Source: Acidobacteriota bacterium
GTDB taxonomy: Bacteria; Acidobacteriota; Blastocatellia; Pyrinomonadales; Pyrinomonadaceae
Direction: 5' to 3'
Assembly (NCBI GenBank): GCA_020199775.1
Contig: JAIVJZ010000041.1
Coordinates: forward strand, 434,001 to 498,000
DNA length: 64,000 nucleotides
Shown: positions 34,765-43,843 of the stretch, piece after piece
Position numbering within the stretch: the first letter of the stretch is position 1
Layout: each line of letters begins with the position of its first letter
Translations under genes and position numbers: made by a program
Notes under the pieces: generated by a model
Databases searched by the model: none
The model's input: only the letters and a program-made list of their open reading frames with translations
What the model was told of the DNA's origin: nothing

Positions 34765-37700
34765 ATGATGCTTCGCCTGCCGTTCAAATTTTTCCTTACC
34801 CTTACTTGCGGCCTGTTCCTGCTGTGCTTCGCCGCCATCAACGCGAACGCGCAATTCAGAGCCGGACTGCAAGGCACGATCACCGATCCGGGCGGCGCGG
34901 TCGTGCCGGGCGCGACGGTGACTTTAACGAACAGAGAGACCAATAAGAGCCTGACGACGACGGCCAGCGACGACGGCTTTTATCGCTTCTCGCAACTCGC
35001 GCCCGGCACCTACACGCTGAGCGCGGAGAAATCGGGCTTCAAGAAACAGGTGCTCGAAGCGGTCGTCGTCAACGCGGAGGAGACGCAGGGCGTTGACCTT
35101 CTGCTCACGACCGGAGAACTGTCCGAGACGGTGACGGTCACGGGCACTTCGGAGCAGGCGCTCGAAACGGAGAACGGCAACATCTCGCGCGCCGTGACCA
35201 CGCGCGAGATACGGCAATTGCCGCAGGTCGGGCGCGACCCTTACGAACTGCTGCGCCTGACGCCGGGCGTCTTCGGCGACGGCGCGCGCGGCGGGAACGG
35301 CCAGGCGACCAATCTGCCGAACTCGACGGGGCCGGGCGGCTCGAACAATTCCGTCTTTCAGACCGAGAATCAAGTTCAGATTTCCGCCAACGGCCAACGC
35401 CTGTCGAGCAACAACTTTCAGATCGACGGCGTGAGCGTCAACAGTTTCAACTGGGGCGGCGCGGCTCTCGTCACGCCGAATCAGGAATCGGTGAAAGAGA
35501 TTCGCGTGCTCTCGTCGACCTACTCGGCCGAAGACGGCCGCAATTCCGGGGCGCAGGTGCGCGTCGTGTCGCAGGACGGCACGAACGAATTTCACGGGTC
35601 GGCGTTCCTCAAGTACAACTCGCCGAAGCTGAACGCCTTCAACCGCTACAATGGGCCGGGCGCGCCGCCCGCGCGCGTCAACGATTACATACGCCAATTC
35701 GGCGGCAGCATCGGCGGCCCGCTCTATTTCCCCCGTTTCGGCGAAGGCGGCGACGCCACCTTCGGCGGCCGTGATAAATCTTTCTTCTTCTTTTCCTACG
35801 AAGGCTTGCGCAACACGACGAGCGCCGTCGGCCGGGCTTACGTCGAGACCGAGCAGTTCCGTCAACTCGTCCGGCAACTTCGCCCGGGCGGCGTGACGGC
35901 GCAGGTCTTCGCCGCGAACGGCATCGCGCCGCGCGTCGTCAACGTCTTTGCGCCGAGTTGCGCAGCCTTCGGCAACGACGCGAACCGTTGCCGCGTCGTC
36001 GCGGGCGGGCTCGACATCGGTTCGCCGACGGGCGCGCAAGGCCAGTACGTCTCTCTCGGCCAGCCCACCGGCGGCGGGTTCGACGGTATCCCCGACATAC
36101 AGGAGATACAGTTTGCCCTGCCCGGCCAAACGCGCGGCAACCAGTACAACGTGCGGCTCGATTTCACGCCCACCGCCAACGATTCTCTGACCCTCAGCAC
36201 CTACATCACGCTGCAGGACAATCTCGGCAGCGACACGGAAGCGCAAGGCCGACCCATCGCCGACCTCCCCTTGAAGCCGCTCAACACGTCGGGCACGATT
36301 CTTTACCGCCGCGTCATCTCGCCCACCACTTTCAACGAAGCCCGTCTCAACGGCACGCGCTTCGCCGTCGATCAACAACAGGACGCCGACAACACGAACT
36401 TCGGCATCCCGCGCATCGAGGTCGAAGGCTTGCCGTTCGGCCGCATCAGATACGGCGCGCCGCGCAGCGAGAACACGCCGGGCATCCTCGCGCAGAATAT
36501 TTTCGAGTTCAGCGACACGCTCAGCAAAGTGTCTGGCAACCACTCCCTGAAATTCGGCGTGGTGGTGCGCAACGAGCAGGACAACAGCGACACCTCCGGC
36601 GGCTCGCGCCCCATCTACTCGTTCTCCGGCCTGTTCAACCTCGCCAACGACACGCCGATCTTCGAGGGCATCAACGCCGACCCGCGCACGGGTCTGCCCG
36701 CCGACGCGCAACGCTACTTCAGCACGAAATATTACGCGGGCTTCGTGCAGGACGACTGGAAGGCGCGCCCCAACCTCACGCTCAATCTCGGCGTGCGTTA
36801 CGAGTACTATTCGCCGCTTCAGGAAAAAGACGGGCGTCTGAGCAATCTCTTCTACGGTTCGCAGGGTCTGTTGAATTCACAGGTTCGCGCCGTGGATCAA
36901 CTCTCCGAGCCCGACCGCAACAACTTCGCGCCGCGCGTCGGTTTCGCCTACAGCCCGAAACTAAGGGTGCTCGGCTTCGGGGGCGAGCAGAACGACGGCA
37001 CGGTGATTCGCGGCGGCTTCGGCATCTCTTACAACCGCATCCCCGTCGCCCCGCTGGCGAACGTGCGCGGCAACCCGCCCTTCTTCGCGCGCTACAACAT
37101 CTGCTGCGGCACCTCGGCGCAAGATTTCAGCACGCCTTTCGCGGGCGGCCAGATTCTCTACGCCATCGGTTCGAGCAACTCCGTCACGAGCTACCCGCGC
37201 AATCCCGCGCTCGGACAGGGCATCAACCCGGCCACCGGCGCGCCCAACAGCGGCTCGGTCGAAATCTACGGCGCGCCGCAAGATTTGCCGAACCCGTATG
37301 TCTACGCCTACTCGCTCGAAGTGCAGCAGGAGTTGCCCGCCAAGCTGACGGCCACTCTCGGTTATCAGGGCAGCACGGGACACAAGTTGATCCGCCTCGT
37401 GAATCAGAACTTCATCACCGCGAACAACCCTTCGTTCTTCGCCGTCTTTTTCACGACGCCGGACGTGAACTCGAATTACAATGCGCTCAACGCCAATCTC
37501 GTGCGCCGCTTCTCGAACGGCTTCCAGATGCAGGCCAACTATCGCTTCAGCAAGAGCATCGACCAACTCTCTTACGAAGGCCCCGGCTTCGTCACGAACC
37601 AGACCTTCCCGCAGGACAACCGCACCGAGCGCGGCCCTTCTGACTTCGACGTGCGGCACTACTTCAACATGTCCGCGCTCTACGAACTGCCGTTCTTCCG

Positions 37701-38283
37701 CGAGCGCAACGATCTCGTCGGCGCGCTCTTAGGCGGTTTCCAACTCACCGGCATCCTGACGACGCGCACGGGTTTTCCCTTCACGCCCGTCGTCGGCGGT
37801 TGCACGAGCACGCCCGGCGGCCCCGCGCTCTGCCCCGTGCGCCCGCAAGGCTACCGCGGCCCGACCGACTTCGACACGTCGAACGATGCGTTCATCACGG
37901 GGAGCAACTTCCCCGGCGGCGGCGCGCCTTTCTTCACCGTCTTCGAGCAAGCCAACAACACGATTGCGCCTCCCGGCATCGGCCGCAATTCGTTTCGGGG
38001 GCCGAAGTACTTCAACGTCGATCTGAGTGTCGTGAAGCAGACGCGCCTGCCCGGCTTTCTCGGCGAGGCGGCAAACCTTGAGCTTCGCGCCAACTTCTTC
38101 AACGTCTTCAACAAACTCAACCTCAGACCCTTCGCCTTCGGCAGCGACGCCGTGACGATTGGTTTCTTCGACCCGCGCGGGCCGAACGAGGCGGGCGTGC
38201 TGACCAACAACCCGAGATTCGGGCGCGCGACGGAAGGTCTCGCCGGTCGCATCGTCGAACTGCAAGCGCGTTTTCGTTTCTAG
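34765..38283 (+). CDS. Oar-like TonB-dependent receptor with carboxypeptidase-regulatory domain
   Basis: A 1172-aa outer-membrane protein. I start it at 34765 (MMLRLPFKFFL), just after GGAGG and at the signal peptide (cleavage near NANAQ). Residues about 24-110 are a CarboxypepD_reg domain (GTITDPGGAVVPGATVTLTN ... TASDDGFYRFSQLAPGTYTLSAEKSGF), followed by a plug (REIRQLPQVGRDPYELLRLTPGVFGDG) and a 22-strand-type barrel ending in aromatic F (QARFRF). No TonB box is obvious. Adjacent beta-glucan-active genes point to oligosaccharide uptake. Confidence 0.9.
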   Translation: MMLRLPFKFFLTLTCGLFLLCFAAINANAQFRAGLQGTITDPGGAVVPGATVTLTNRETNKSLTTTASDDGFYRFSQLAPGTYTLSAEKSGFKKQVLEAVVVNAEETQGVDLLLTTGELSETVTVTGTSEQALETENGNISRAVTTREIRQLPQVGRDPYELLRLTPGVFGDGARGGNGQATNLPNSTGPGGSNNSVFQTENQVQISANGQRLSSNNFQIDGVSVNSFNWGGAALVTPNQESVKEIRVLSSTYSAEDGRNSGAQVRVVSQDGTNEFHGSAFLKYNSPKLNAFNRYNGPGAPPARVNDYIRQFGGSIGGPLYFPRFGEGGDATFGGRDKSFFFFSYEGLRNTTSAVGRAYVETEQFRQLVRQLRPGGVTAQVFAANGIAPRVVNVFAPSCAAFGNDANRCRVVAGGLDIGSPTGAQGQYVSLGQPTGGGFDGIPDIQEIQFALPGQTRGNQYNVRLDFTPTANDSLTLSTYITLQDNLGSDTEAQGRPIADLPLKPLNTSGTILYRRVISPTTFNEARLNGTRFAVDQQQDADNTNFGIPRIEVEGLPFGRIRYGAPRSENTPGILAQNIFEFSDTLSKVSGNHSLKFGVVVRNEQDNSDTSGGSRPIYSFSGLFNLANDTPIFEGINADPRTGLPADAQRYFSTKYYAGFVQDDWKARPNLTLNLGVRYEYYSPLQEKDGRLSNLFYGSQGLLNSQVRAVDQLSEPDRNNFAPRVGFAYSPKLRVLGFGGEQNDGTVIRGGFGISYNRIPVAPLANVRGNPPFFARYNICCGTSAQDFSTPFAGGQILYAIGSSNSVTSYPRNPALGQGINPATGAPNSGSVEIYGAPQDLPNPYVYAYSLEVQQELPAKLTATLGYQGSTGHKLIRLVNQNFITANNPSFFAVFFTTPDVNSNYNALNANLVRRFSNGFQMQANYRFSKSIDQLSYEGPGFVTNQTFPQDNRTERGPSDFDVRHYFNMSALYELPFFRERNDLVGALLGGFQLTGILTTRTGFPFTPVVGGCTSTPGGPALCPVRPQGYRGPTDFDTSNDAFITGSNFPGGGAPFFTVFEQANNTIAPPGIGRNSFRGPKYFNVDLSVVKQTRLPGFLGEAANLELRANFFNVFNKLNLRPFAFGSDAVTIGFFDPRGPNEAGVLTNNPRFGRATEGLAGRIVELQARFRF

Positions 38284-38305
38284 TTTTTTCGGGTCAATAC
38301 GACGT

Positions 38306-38340
38306 GGGCGTGGATGAGATAATCTTACTCGTCCACGCCC
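38306..38340 (+). terminator. Hairpin after the TonB receptor gene
   Basis: Stem of 13 bp with one G-U pair (38306-38318 and 38328-38340) and a 9-nt loop, followed by CTTCATT. It lacks a long T-run, so it may be a partial terminator or 3' protection stem. Confidence 0.55.
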
Positions 38341-38356
38341 CTTCATTCGTGTCGCC

Positions 38357-38392
38357 GAATATCGAAGGAATGTCGAAGGAATATCGAAGGAG
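38357..38392. repeat. Three 11-nt direct repeats including the GH3 ribosome site
   Basis: gaatatcgaag/gaatgtcgaag/gaatatcgaag in tandem, each able to form GAAGGA with the next base. The last copy supplies AAGGAG at 38387-38392, seven bases before the GH3 start codon. Confidence 0.85.
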
Positions 38393-38399
38393 ATTTTAG

Positions 38400-40730
38400 A
38401 TGAAGCCCGCCAGACAGGTGCGCCTCTTACTGGCTCTCGCGCTCGTCGCCGCGACGATGCCCGCCGCCGCCACCGCGCAACGCGCGCCGCAGCCTACCGT
38501 CGAACGCCGGATCAATGCGCTCATCGCGCGCATGACGCTCGCCGAAAAACTCGGCCAGCTACAGATGCTCGACGGCGAGGCCAACGGCAACTTTCGCCCC
38601 GAACACCGCGACCTCGTGCGCCGCGGCTTGCTCGGCTCGACTTTGAACGTGCGCGGCGCGGCGCGCACGAACGAGTTGCAGCGCATCGCCGTGAACGAGT
38701 CGCGCCTGAAAATTCCGGTGCTCTTCGCCTTCGACGTGATCCACGGCTACCGCACCGTCTTCCCCGTGCCGCTCGGCGAGGCCGCGAGTTTCGACCCGGC
38801 CGCGGCCGAAGCGTCGGCCGCAATCGCGGCGGCGGAAGCGGCGGCGGCGGGCGTGCGCTGGACGTTCGCGCCGATGGTGGACATCGCGCGCGACGCGCGC
38901 TGGGGGCGCATCGTCGAGGGCGCGGGCGAAGACGCGTATCTCGGATCGGTGTTCGCACGGGCGCGCGTGCGCGGCTTTCAGGGCGCGGACTACGGCGCGC
39001 CCGACCGCATCGTCGCCTGCGCCAAGCACTGGGTCGCCTACGGCGCGGCCGAGGCCGGGCGCGATTACAACACCGTGGACATGTCGGAGACCACCTTACG
39101 CGAAGTTTACTTCCCGCCGTTCAAAGCGGCGGTCGATGCTGGCGTCGGGACGTTCATGAGCGCGTTCAACGATCTCAACGGCGTGCCGACCACGGCCAAC
39201 CCGTTCACGCTGACGAAAGTTTTGCGCGGCGAGTGGAAGTTCGACGGCGTGGTCGTGAGCGACTACGAATCGGTGCGCGAGTTGATGAACCACGCGTTCG
39301 CCGCCGACGAACGAGAAGCGGCGCGCGCCGCGCTCACGGCGGGCGTGGACATAGAGATGGTCTCGCGCCTCTACAACAAGCACGGCGAACAACTGCTGAA
39401 AGATCGCAAGCTCACGCTCGCCGCCATAGACGAGGCCGTGCGGCGCGTGCTGCGCATCAAGTTCCGGCTCGGACTGTTCGAGCGTCCCTACGCCGACGAG
39501 GCGCGCGAGCCGTCCGTCATCATGCGCGCCGAACACGTCGCCGCCGCGCGCAGGATTGCGGCGCGTTCGCTCGTGCTGTTGAAAAATGAGCGGGGGGCGT
39601 TGCCGCTGGCGAAGAGTTTGAAGTCAATCGCGGTCGTCGGCCCGCTCGGCGATTCGCCGAAGGACATGCTCGGCTCCTGGACTGGCGACGGGCGCACGCA
39701 AGACGCCGTGACGCTCGTCGAAGGCATCAAGGCGAAGGTCTCGCCGCAGACGAAAGTTTCGTTTGTGAAGGGCGTCGCGGTCGAAGGCCGGGGCGTGACC
39801 GGCAACTACGACGCCCCGCCGCCCTCGACCACGAACGCCGGGGGCACGAACGTCGCGCCGACGAGCGACGAAGCCCGAAACTCGACCACGCCGACCGACC
39901 GCGACCGATTCGAAGACGCCGTGCGGCTCGCGCGCGGGGCGGAGGTGACAATCGTCGCCGTCGGCGAATCGGCCGAGATGAGCGGCGAGGCGGCGTCGCG
40001 CACGTCGCTCGATCTGCCGGGCAGGCAGTCGGAGTTGATTCGCGCGATTCACGAGACGGGTAAGCCCTACGTCGTCGTGTTGATGAACGGGCGGCCGCTC
40101 ACGATCAACTGGCTGGCGGAAAACTCGCCCGCCATCTTAGAGACGTGGTTCGCAGGGACGCAGGGCGGCCACGCCATCGCCGACGTGCTCTTCGGCGACG
40201 TGAACCCCGGCGGCAAACTGCCCGTCACGTTCCCGCGCGCCGTCGGCCAACTGCCGCTCTATTACAACTACAAGAGCACGGGGCGGCCGCCGACCGATCA
40301 GAAGTACACCTCGAAATATCTGGACGTGCCGTGGACGCCGCTCTACCCCTTCGGCCACGGCCTCAGCTACACGCAGTTTCGCCTCTCCGATCTACAACTG
40401 AGCGCGCGGAGCATCCGGCCGGACGGCCAACTGACGGCGACGGTTGTGTTGGAGAACACGGGCGCGCGCGCGGGCGACGAGGTGGTGCAATTGTACGTGC
40501 GCGACGTGGCCGCGAGCGTGACGCGCCCGGTCAAAGAGTTGAAAGGCTTCGAGCGCGTGACGCTCGCCCCCGGTGAGAGGCGGCGCGTCGAGTTCCGGCT
40601 CACGCCCGAACACCTCGGATTTTATGATCGCGCGCTGCGCTTCACGGTCGAACCCGGCGAGTTCAAGGTGTTCGCCGGGACGAGTTCGGCAAGCGGTCTC
40701 GAAGCGAGTTTCACGGTCGTCGAGCGGTAG
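38400..40730 (+). CDS. bglX: Secreted GH3 beta-glucosidase (BglX-like)
   Basis: A 776-aa glycoside hydrolase with a Sec signal (MKPARQVRLLLALALVAATMPAAATAQ). GH3 N-domain blocks are MTLAEKLGQLQML, LFAFDVIHGYRTVFPVPLGEAASFDP, APMVDIARDARWGRIVEGAGEDAYLGS and the nucleophile region GVVVSDYESV (Asp). The C-domain (SLVLLKNERGALPLAKSLKSIAVVGPL) and a fibronectin type III-like domain (LSYTQFRLSDLQLS ... EVVQLYVRDVAASVTRP) follow. It removes glucose from the non-reducing ends of beta-glucan oligomers in the periplasm. It is three bases before the glucanase-like gene, so the two are probably one operon. Confidence 0.93.
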   Translation: MKPARQVRLLLALALVAATMPAAATAQRAPQPTVERRINALIARMTLAEKLGQLQMLDGEANGNFRPEHRDLVRRGLLGSTLNVRGAARTNELQRIAVNESRLKIPVLFAFDVIHGYRTVFPVPLGEAASFDPAAAEASAAIAAAEAAAAGVRWTFAPMVDIARDARWGRIVEGAGEDAYLGSVFARARVRGFQGADYGAPDRIVACAKHWVAYGAAEAGRDYNTVDMSETTLREVYFPPFKAAVDAGVGTFMSAFNDLNGVPTTANPFTLTKVLRGEWKFDGVVVSDYESVRELMNHAFAADEREAARAALTAGVDIEMVSRLYNKHGEQLLKDRKLTLAAIDEAVRRVLRIKFRLGLFERPYADEAREPSVIMRAEHVAAARRIAARSLVLLKNERGALPLAKSLKSIAVVGPLGDSPKDMLGSWTGDGRTQDAVTLVEGIKAKVSPQTKVSFVKGVAVEGRGVTGNYDAPPPSTTNAGGTNVAPTSDEARNSTTPTDRDRFEDAVRLARGAEVTIVAVGESAEMSGEAASRTSLDLPGRQSELIRAIHETGKPYVVVLMNGRPLTINWLAENSPAILETWFAGTQGGHAIADVLFGDVNPGGKLPVTFPRAVGQLPLYYNYKSTGRPPTDQKYTSKYLDVPWTPLYPFGHGLSYTQFRLSDLQLSARSIRPDGQLTATVVLENTGARAGDEVVQLYVRDVAASVTRPVKELKGFERVTLAPGERRRVEFRLTPEHLGFYDRALRFTVEPGEFKVFAGTSSASGLEASFTVVER

Positions 40731-40733
40731 CCG

Positions 40734-42131
40734 ATGCGCGCTCAATCTCGTCTGAGAGGCATGACGACAAATTCGCGCTGCCTGTCGCGGCGCGCGGGCG
40801 GCGCGCTTCTCTTCGCCACGCTCGTACTCTTCGACGCCCTCTCTCCCACAGTCGCGCGCGGCACAGCGCGCGGCACAGAGCACGTTGCGGTCACGGCTCA
40901 GGCGCGTTCGTCCGCACGTCTCGACGCGCGCGACGAAGCGTTCCTCGAAGACATGTCGCGCCGCGCCTTTCGCTATTTCCGGGAGCAGACCGACGCTTCG
41001 ACCGGCCTCGTCCGCGACCGCGCGCGCACCGACGGCTCGCCGCACGACGAGACGCACCGCGACGTGACGAGCATCGCCGCCACCGGCTTCGGCCTCACCG
41101 CCCTGTGCGTCGCCGCCGAACGTCGCTGGATCGCGCCCGCCGAGGCGCGCGAGCGCGTGCGCGCGACGCTGCGCTTTTTCGCCACGCGCGCCACACACGA
41201 ACACGGCTGGTTTTATCACTGGATGGACGCGAAGACGGGCGAGCGCAGGTGGCAGAGCGAAATCTCCTCGATAGACACCGCACTCCTGCTCGGCGGCGTG
41301 CTCACGGCGCGCGGGAAGTTTCAGGACGACGCGGAGATCGTGCGCCTCGCCACGGCGATCTACGAGCGCGTCGATTTCCCGTGGATGCTGGGCGGTCATC
41401 CGACGCTGCTCTCGCACGGCTGGCGACCCGAAACCGGCTTCATCAAGTATCGCTGGAACGCCTACAGCGAACACCTCATCCTCTACCTGCTCGCCGTGGG
41501 TTCACCGACGCACCCCATCACGCCGCGCTCGTGGTTCGCGTGGCAGCGCGAGCGCATCACCTACGCGGGCTACACCTACATCACCGGCGGGCCGCTCTTC
41601 ATTCACCAGTACTCGCACGCGTGGGTGGACTTTCGCGCCCGCCGCGAAAGCCACTACCCTTTCACGGACTACTTCCGAAACTCCGTTGCCGCGACGCGCG
41701 CGCATCGCGCCTTCTGCCTCGCGCTCTCGCCGGAGTTTCCCGGCTACACGGAAAACGTCTGGGGCATCACCGCATCGGACAGCGCGCGCGGCTACGTCGC
41801 GTGGGGAGGGCCGCCGCGCGACCCCTCGATAGACGGCACGGTCGTGCCCTGCGCCGCGGGCGGCTCGCTCATGTTCACGCCCGACATCTCGCTGCCCGCG
41901 CTCCGCACGATGCGCGAAAAGTACGGCGCGAGCGTGTACGGCCGTTACGGTTTCGCCGACGCCTTCAACCCCAACAACGGTTGGGTCAACCCCGACGTGA
42001 TCGGCATCAACCTCGGCATCATGTTGCTCAGCGCGGAAAATTTACGCACCGGCAACGTCTGGCGTTGGTTCATGCGAAACAGGGAAATTACAGGGGCAAT
42101 GGAACGGGTGGGATTGCGAAAAAGAGCGTAG
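40734..42131 (+). CDS. GH144-like (PF10091) glucanase
   Basis: A 465-aa secreted (alpha/alpha)6 enzyme. Recognisable blocks are FLEDMSRRAFRYFREQTD, SIAATGFGLTALCVAAERRWI, HGWFYHWMDAKTGER, SEISSIDTALLLGGVL, ENVWGITASDSARGYVAWGGPP and DGTVVPCAAGGSLMFTPD. The family includes bacterial endo-beta-1,2-glucanases (GH144), and pairing with a GH3 beta-glucosidase is known in sophorose/beta-1,2-glucan loci. Asp in SSIDTALL and the glutamates around it are the likely acid/base region. The start may instead be the ATG at 40761. Substrate is inferred from family and neighbour only. Confidence 0.82.
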   Translation: MRAQSRLRGMTTNSRCLSRRAGGALLFATLVLFDALSPTVARGTARGTEHVAVTAQARSSARLDARDEAFLEDMSRRAFRYFREQTDASTGLVRDRARTDGSPHDETHRDVTSIAATGFGLTALCVAAERRWIAPAEARERVRATLRFFATRATHEHGWFYHWMDAKTGERRWQSEISSIDTALLLGGVLTARGKFQDDAEIVRLATAIYERVDFPWMLGGHPTLLSHGWRPETGFIKYRWNAYSEHLILYLLAVGSPTHPITPRSWFAWQRERITYAGYTYITGGPLFIHQYSHAWVDFRARRESHYPFTDYFRNSVAATRAHRAFCLALSPEFPGYTENVWGITASDSARGYVAWGGPPRDPSIDGTVVPCAAGGSLMFTPDISLPALRTMREKYGASVYGRYGFADAFNPNNGWVNPDVIGINLGIMLLSAENLRTGNVWRWFMRNREITGAMERVGLRKRA

Positions 42132-42185
42132 CCGCTCGCACGGCCGCGAAGCTGCGACGGGTTAAAACCTACTTGTACGTCGCGG

Positions 42186-43709
42186 TTACTCCGCGAGGTT
42201 ATACGCGGCCATCTCGCTGCTGTTACGCACGAGCAGGCGGCCGTTCGCCAGCGCGGGCACGTTCCATGTCTTGCCCGTGAGCGCGGAGAACTTCGTCACT
42301 TCCGCGTACCCCGCGGGGTCGGCTTTGACGAGGACGATCTCGCCCGCGTCAGTCGTCACGATCAAATGGTTGCTGGCGAGGATCACTTGCCCGTAACCGT
42401 ATCTCCCGCCCTTCCACTTGCGCTCGCCCGTCGCGAGATCAACGCAGGTGAGGATGCCTTCGTCGAGTCCGTAAACGTGGCCGTTGTGGACGACGGGGCT
42501 GTTGAACTTCGTCTTGAGGTTGATGTTCTCCCAAACCGACTTCGTCGTGAAACTCCGCCCGCTCCCCTGTAGTTCCACGAGAGCCGCGCCCTTGCCGTAG
42601 CCCGCCGAGATGAAGAAACGGTTCGCGCCGACGACGAGCGGCTGCGAGACGTTGATGCCCATTGACACGTCCCACGGGTGCGACCAGAGCGTCGCGCCGT
42701 CCGCCGGGTCGAGACCGGCGATGCGGCTCGCCGTGACGACCATGATCTGACGTTTGCCGGAGAGCGTGACGAGCATCGGCGACGTGTAAGAGGCGCGGTC
42801 GTTCAGAGACGACCAGACGCGCCCCCCCGTCATCTTGTTATAGGCGACGACGCCTTTGCCGCCCGTGCCGCCCGCCAGCACCACCACCTTGTCGTCAACG
42901 ACGAGCGGCGAGGCGGCCATGCCCCATTGAATGTTCGACGCGCCGTTATCCGAGAGAATGTTTTTCTGCCAGAAGAGTTTTCCGGTCTTCGCATCGAGCG
43001 CGCGCAGTTCGCCCTCCGCGCCGAGCGCGTAGAGACGCCCGGCGTCCCACGTCGGCGTCGAGCGCGGCCCGTCGCCCGTGTTGTCGGGGCTAAACTCCGC
43101 GTTCCAACCGTGCGTCCAAAGTTCGCGCCCCGTCTCGACGTTGTAGGCCACGACCACTTCCTGCGCGCGCCGCTGCTCGATGGTGTAGGCCGCGCCGCCC
43201 GCCACGACGAACGACGAGAAGCCGCCGCCCACGGGCTGCTTCCACATCGGCTTCAAACCGCCCGCGGGCCAGTTGACCCGGACGGCGCGCTCTTCATAAC
43301 GACCGTCTCGATTCGGCCCTCGAAAGTTCGTCCAGTAGTTGCGCGCGGACGGGGCGGCGGGCGCGCTCGTGTGATTGGCGTCCTGCCCGTTCGCCGCGAC
43401 GGCGTTAGACCCGCTCGCGTCGGCGGCGGTCGCGGGCTGTTGTTGTCCGGGGGCTGCTGCGGCGGCGGGCGCGTTCTGATTCGGCGCGCCGACTTGTTCC
43501 GCGGCGGCGGGCGGTTGGTTCGCGGCGAGCGCGGCCTGTTCCGCGCGGTGGCGTTCGAGTGCGGAATAGTGCTCGTCTCGGTCGCTGAAATAACGGTAGC
43601 CGTAGAATTGGTAGAACACCGCGAGCGCGAGCGCGGCGAAGCACATGCCCGCCCCGATCATCGTCGAGCGCGAGCGATACCACGGCGTCGTGTCCTGTGA
43701 TTCAAACAT
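42186..43709 (-). CDS. Membrane-anchored PQQ-like beta-propeller protein 1
   Basis: A 507-aa protein with one N-terminal transmembrane helix (about 17-36, MIGAGMCFAALALAVFYQFYG), an Ala/Gln/Pro-rich linker to about residue 130, then a beta-propeller beginning NYWTNFRGPNRDGRYEERAVRVNWP. PQQ_2-type repeats such as VVVAYNVETGRELWTHGW, LRALDAKTGKLFWQKN and GLDPADGATLWSHPWD are visible. No haem c motif (CxxCH) and no PQQ-dehydrogenase active-site disulfide is seen, so it is more like BamB/scaffold propellers than an enzyme. It leads a minus-strand set of three propeller genes at its downstream end. Confidence 0.87.
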   Translation of the reverse strand: MFESQDTTPWYRSRSTMIGAGMCFAALALAVFYQFYGYRYFSDRDEHYSALERHRAEQAALAANQPPAAAEQVGAPNQNAPAAAAAPGQQQPATAADASGSNAVAANGQDANHTSAPAAPSARNYWTNFRGPNRDGRYEERAVRVNWPAGGLKPMWKQPVGGGFSSFVVAGGAAYTIEQRRAQEVVVAYNVETGRELWTHGWNAEFSPDNTGDGPRSTPTWDAGRLYALGAEGELRALDAKTGKLFWQKNILSDNGASNIQWGMAASPLVVDDKVVVLAGGTGGKGVVAYNKMTGGRVWSSLNDRASYTSPMLVTLSGKRQIMVVTASRIAGLDPADGATLWSHPWDVSMGINVSQPLVVGANRFFISAGYGKGAALVELQGSGRSFTTKSVWENINLKTKFNSPVVHNGHVYGLDEGILTCVDLATGERKWKGGRYGYGQVILASNHLIVTTDAGEIVLVKADPAGYAEVTKFSALTGKTWNVPALANGRLLVRNSSEMAAYNLAE

Positions 43710-43746
43710 GGCGAAACTCCCTTTGCCGCAAAACGAAACACAGTGA

Positions 43747-43830
43747 AAAACGATGAAGGAGGAACGCGGAACGATGAAGTAAAAGCAGTTGTCTTTCGTT
43801 CATCGTTCCGCGTTCCTCCTTCATCGTTTT
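43747..43830. repeat. Heptad-armed hairpin between two propeller genes
   Basis: Perfect 32-bp inverted repeat (43747-43778 and 43799-43830) with a 20-nt loop. The arms are 7-mers aacgatg/aaggagg/aacgcgg/aacgatg and the loop holds aaaagcagttgtcttt, close to the loop of the 5.2-kb copy. The right arm ends 13 bases from the stop codon of propeller gene 2. Confidence 0.93.
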
Positions 43831-43843
43831 CTCTAAGCGCGGC

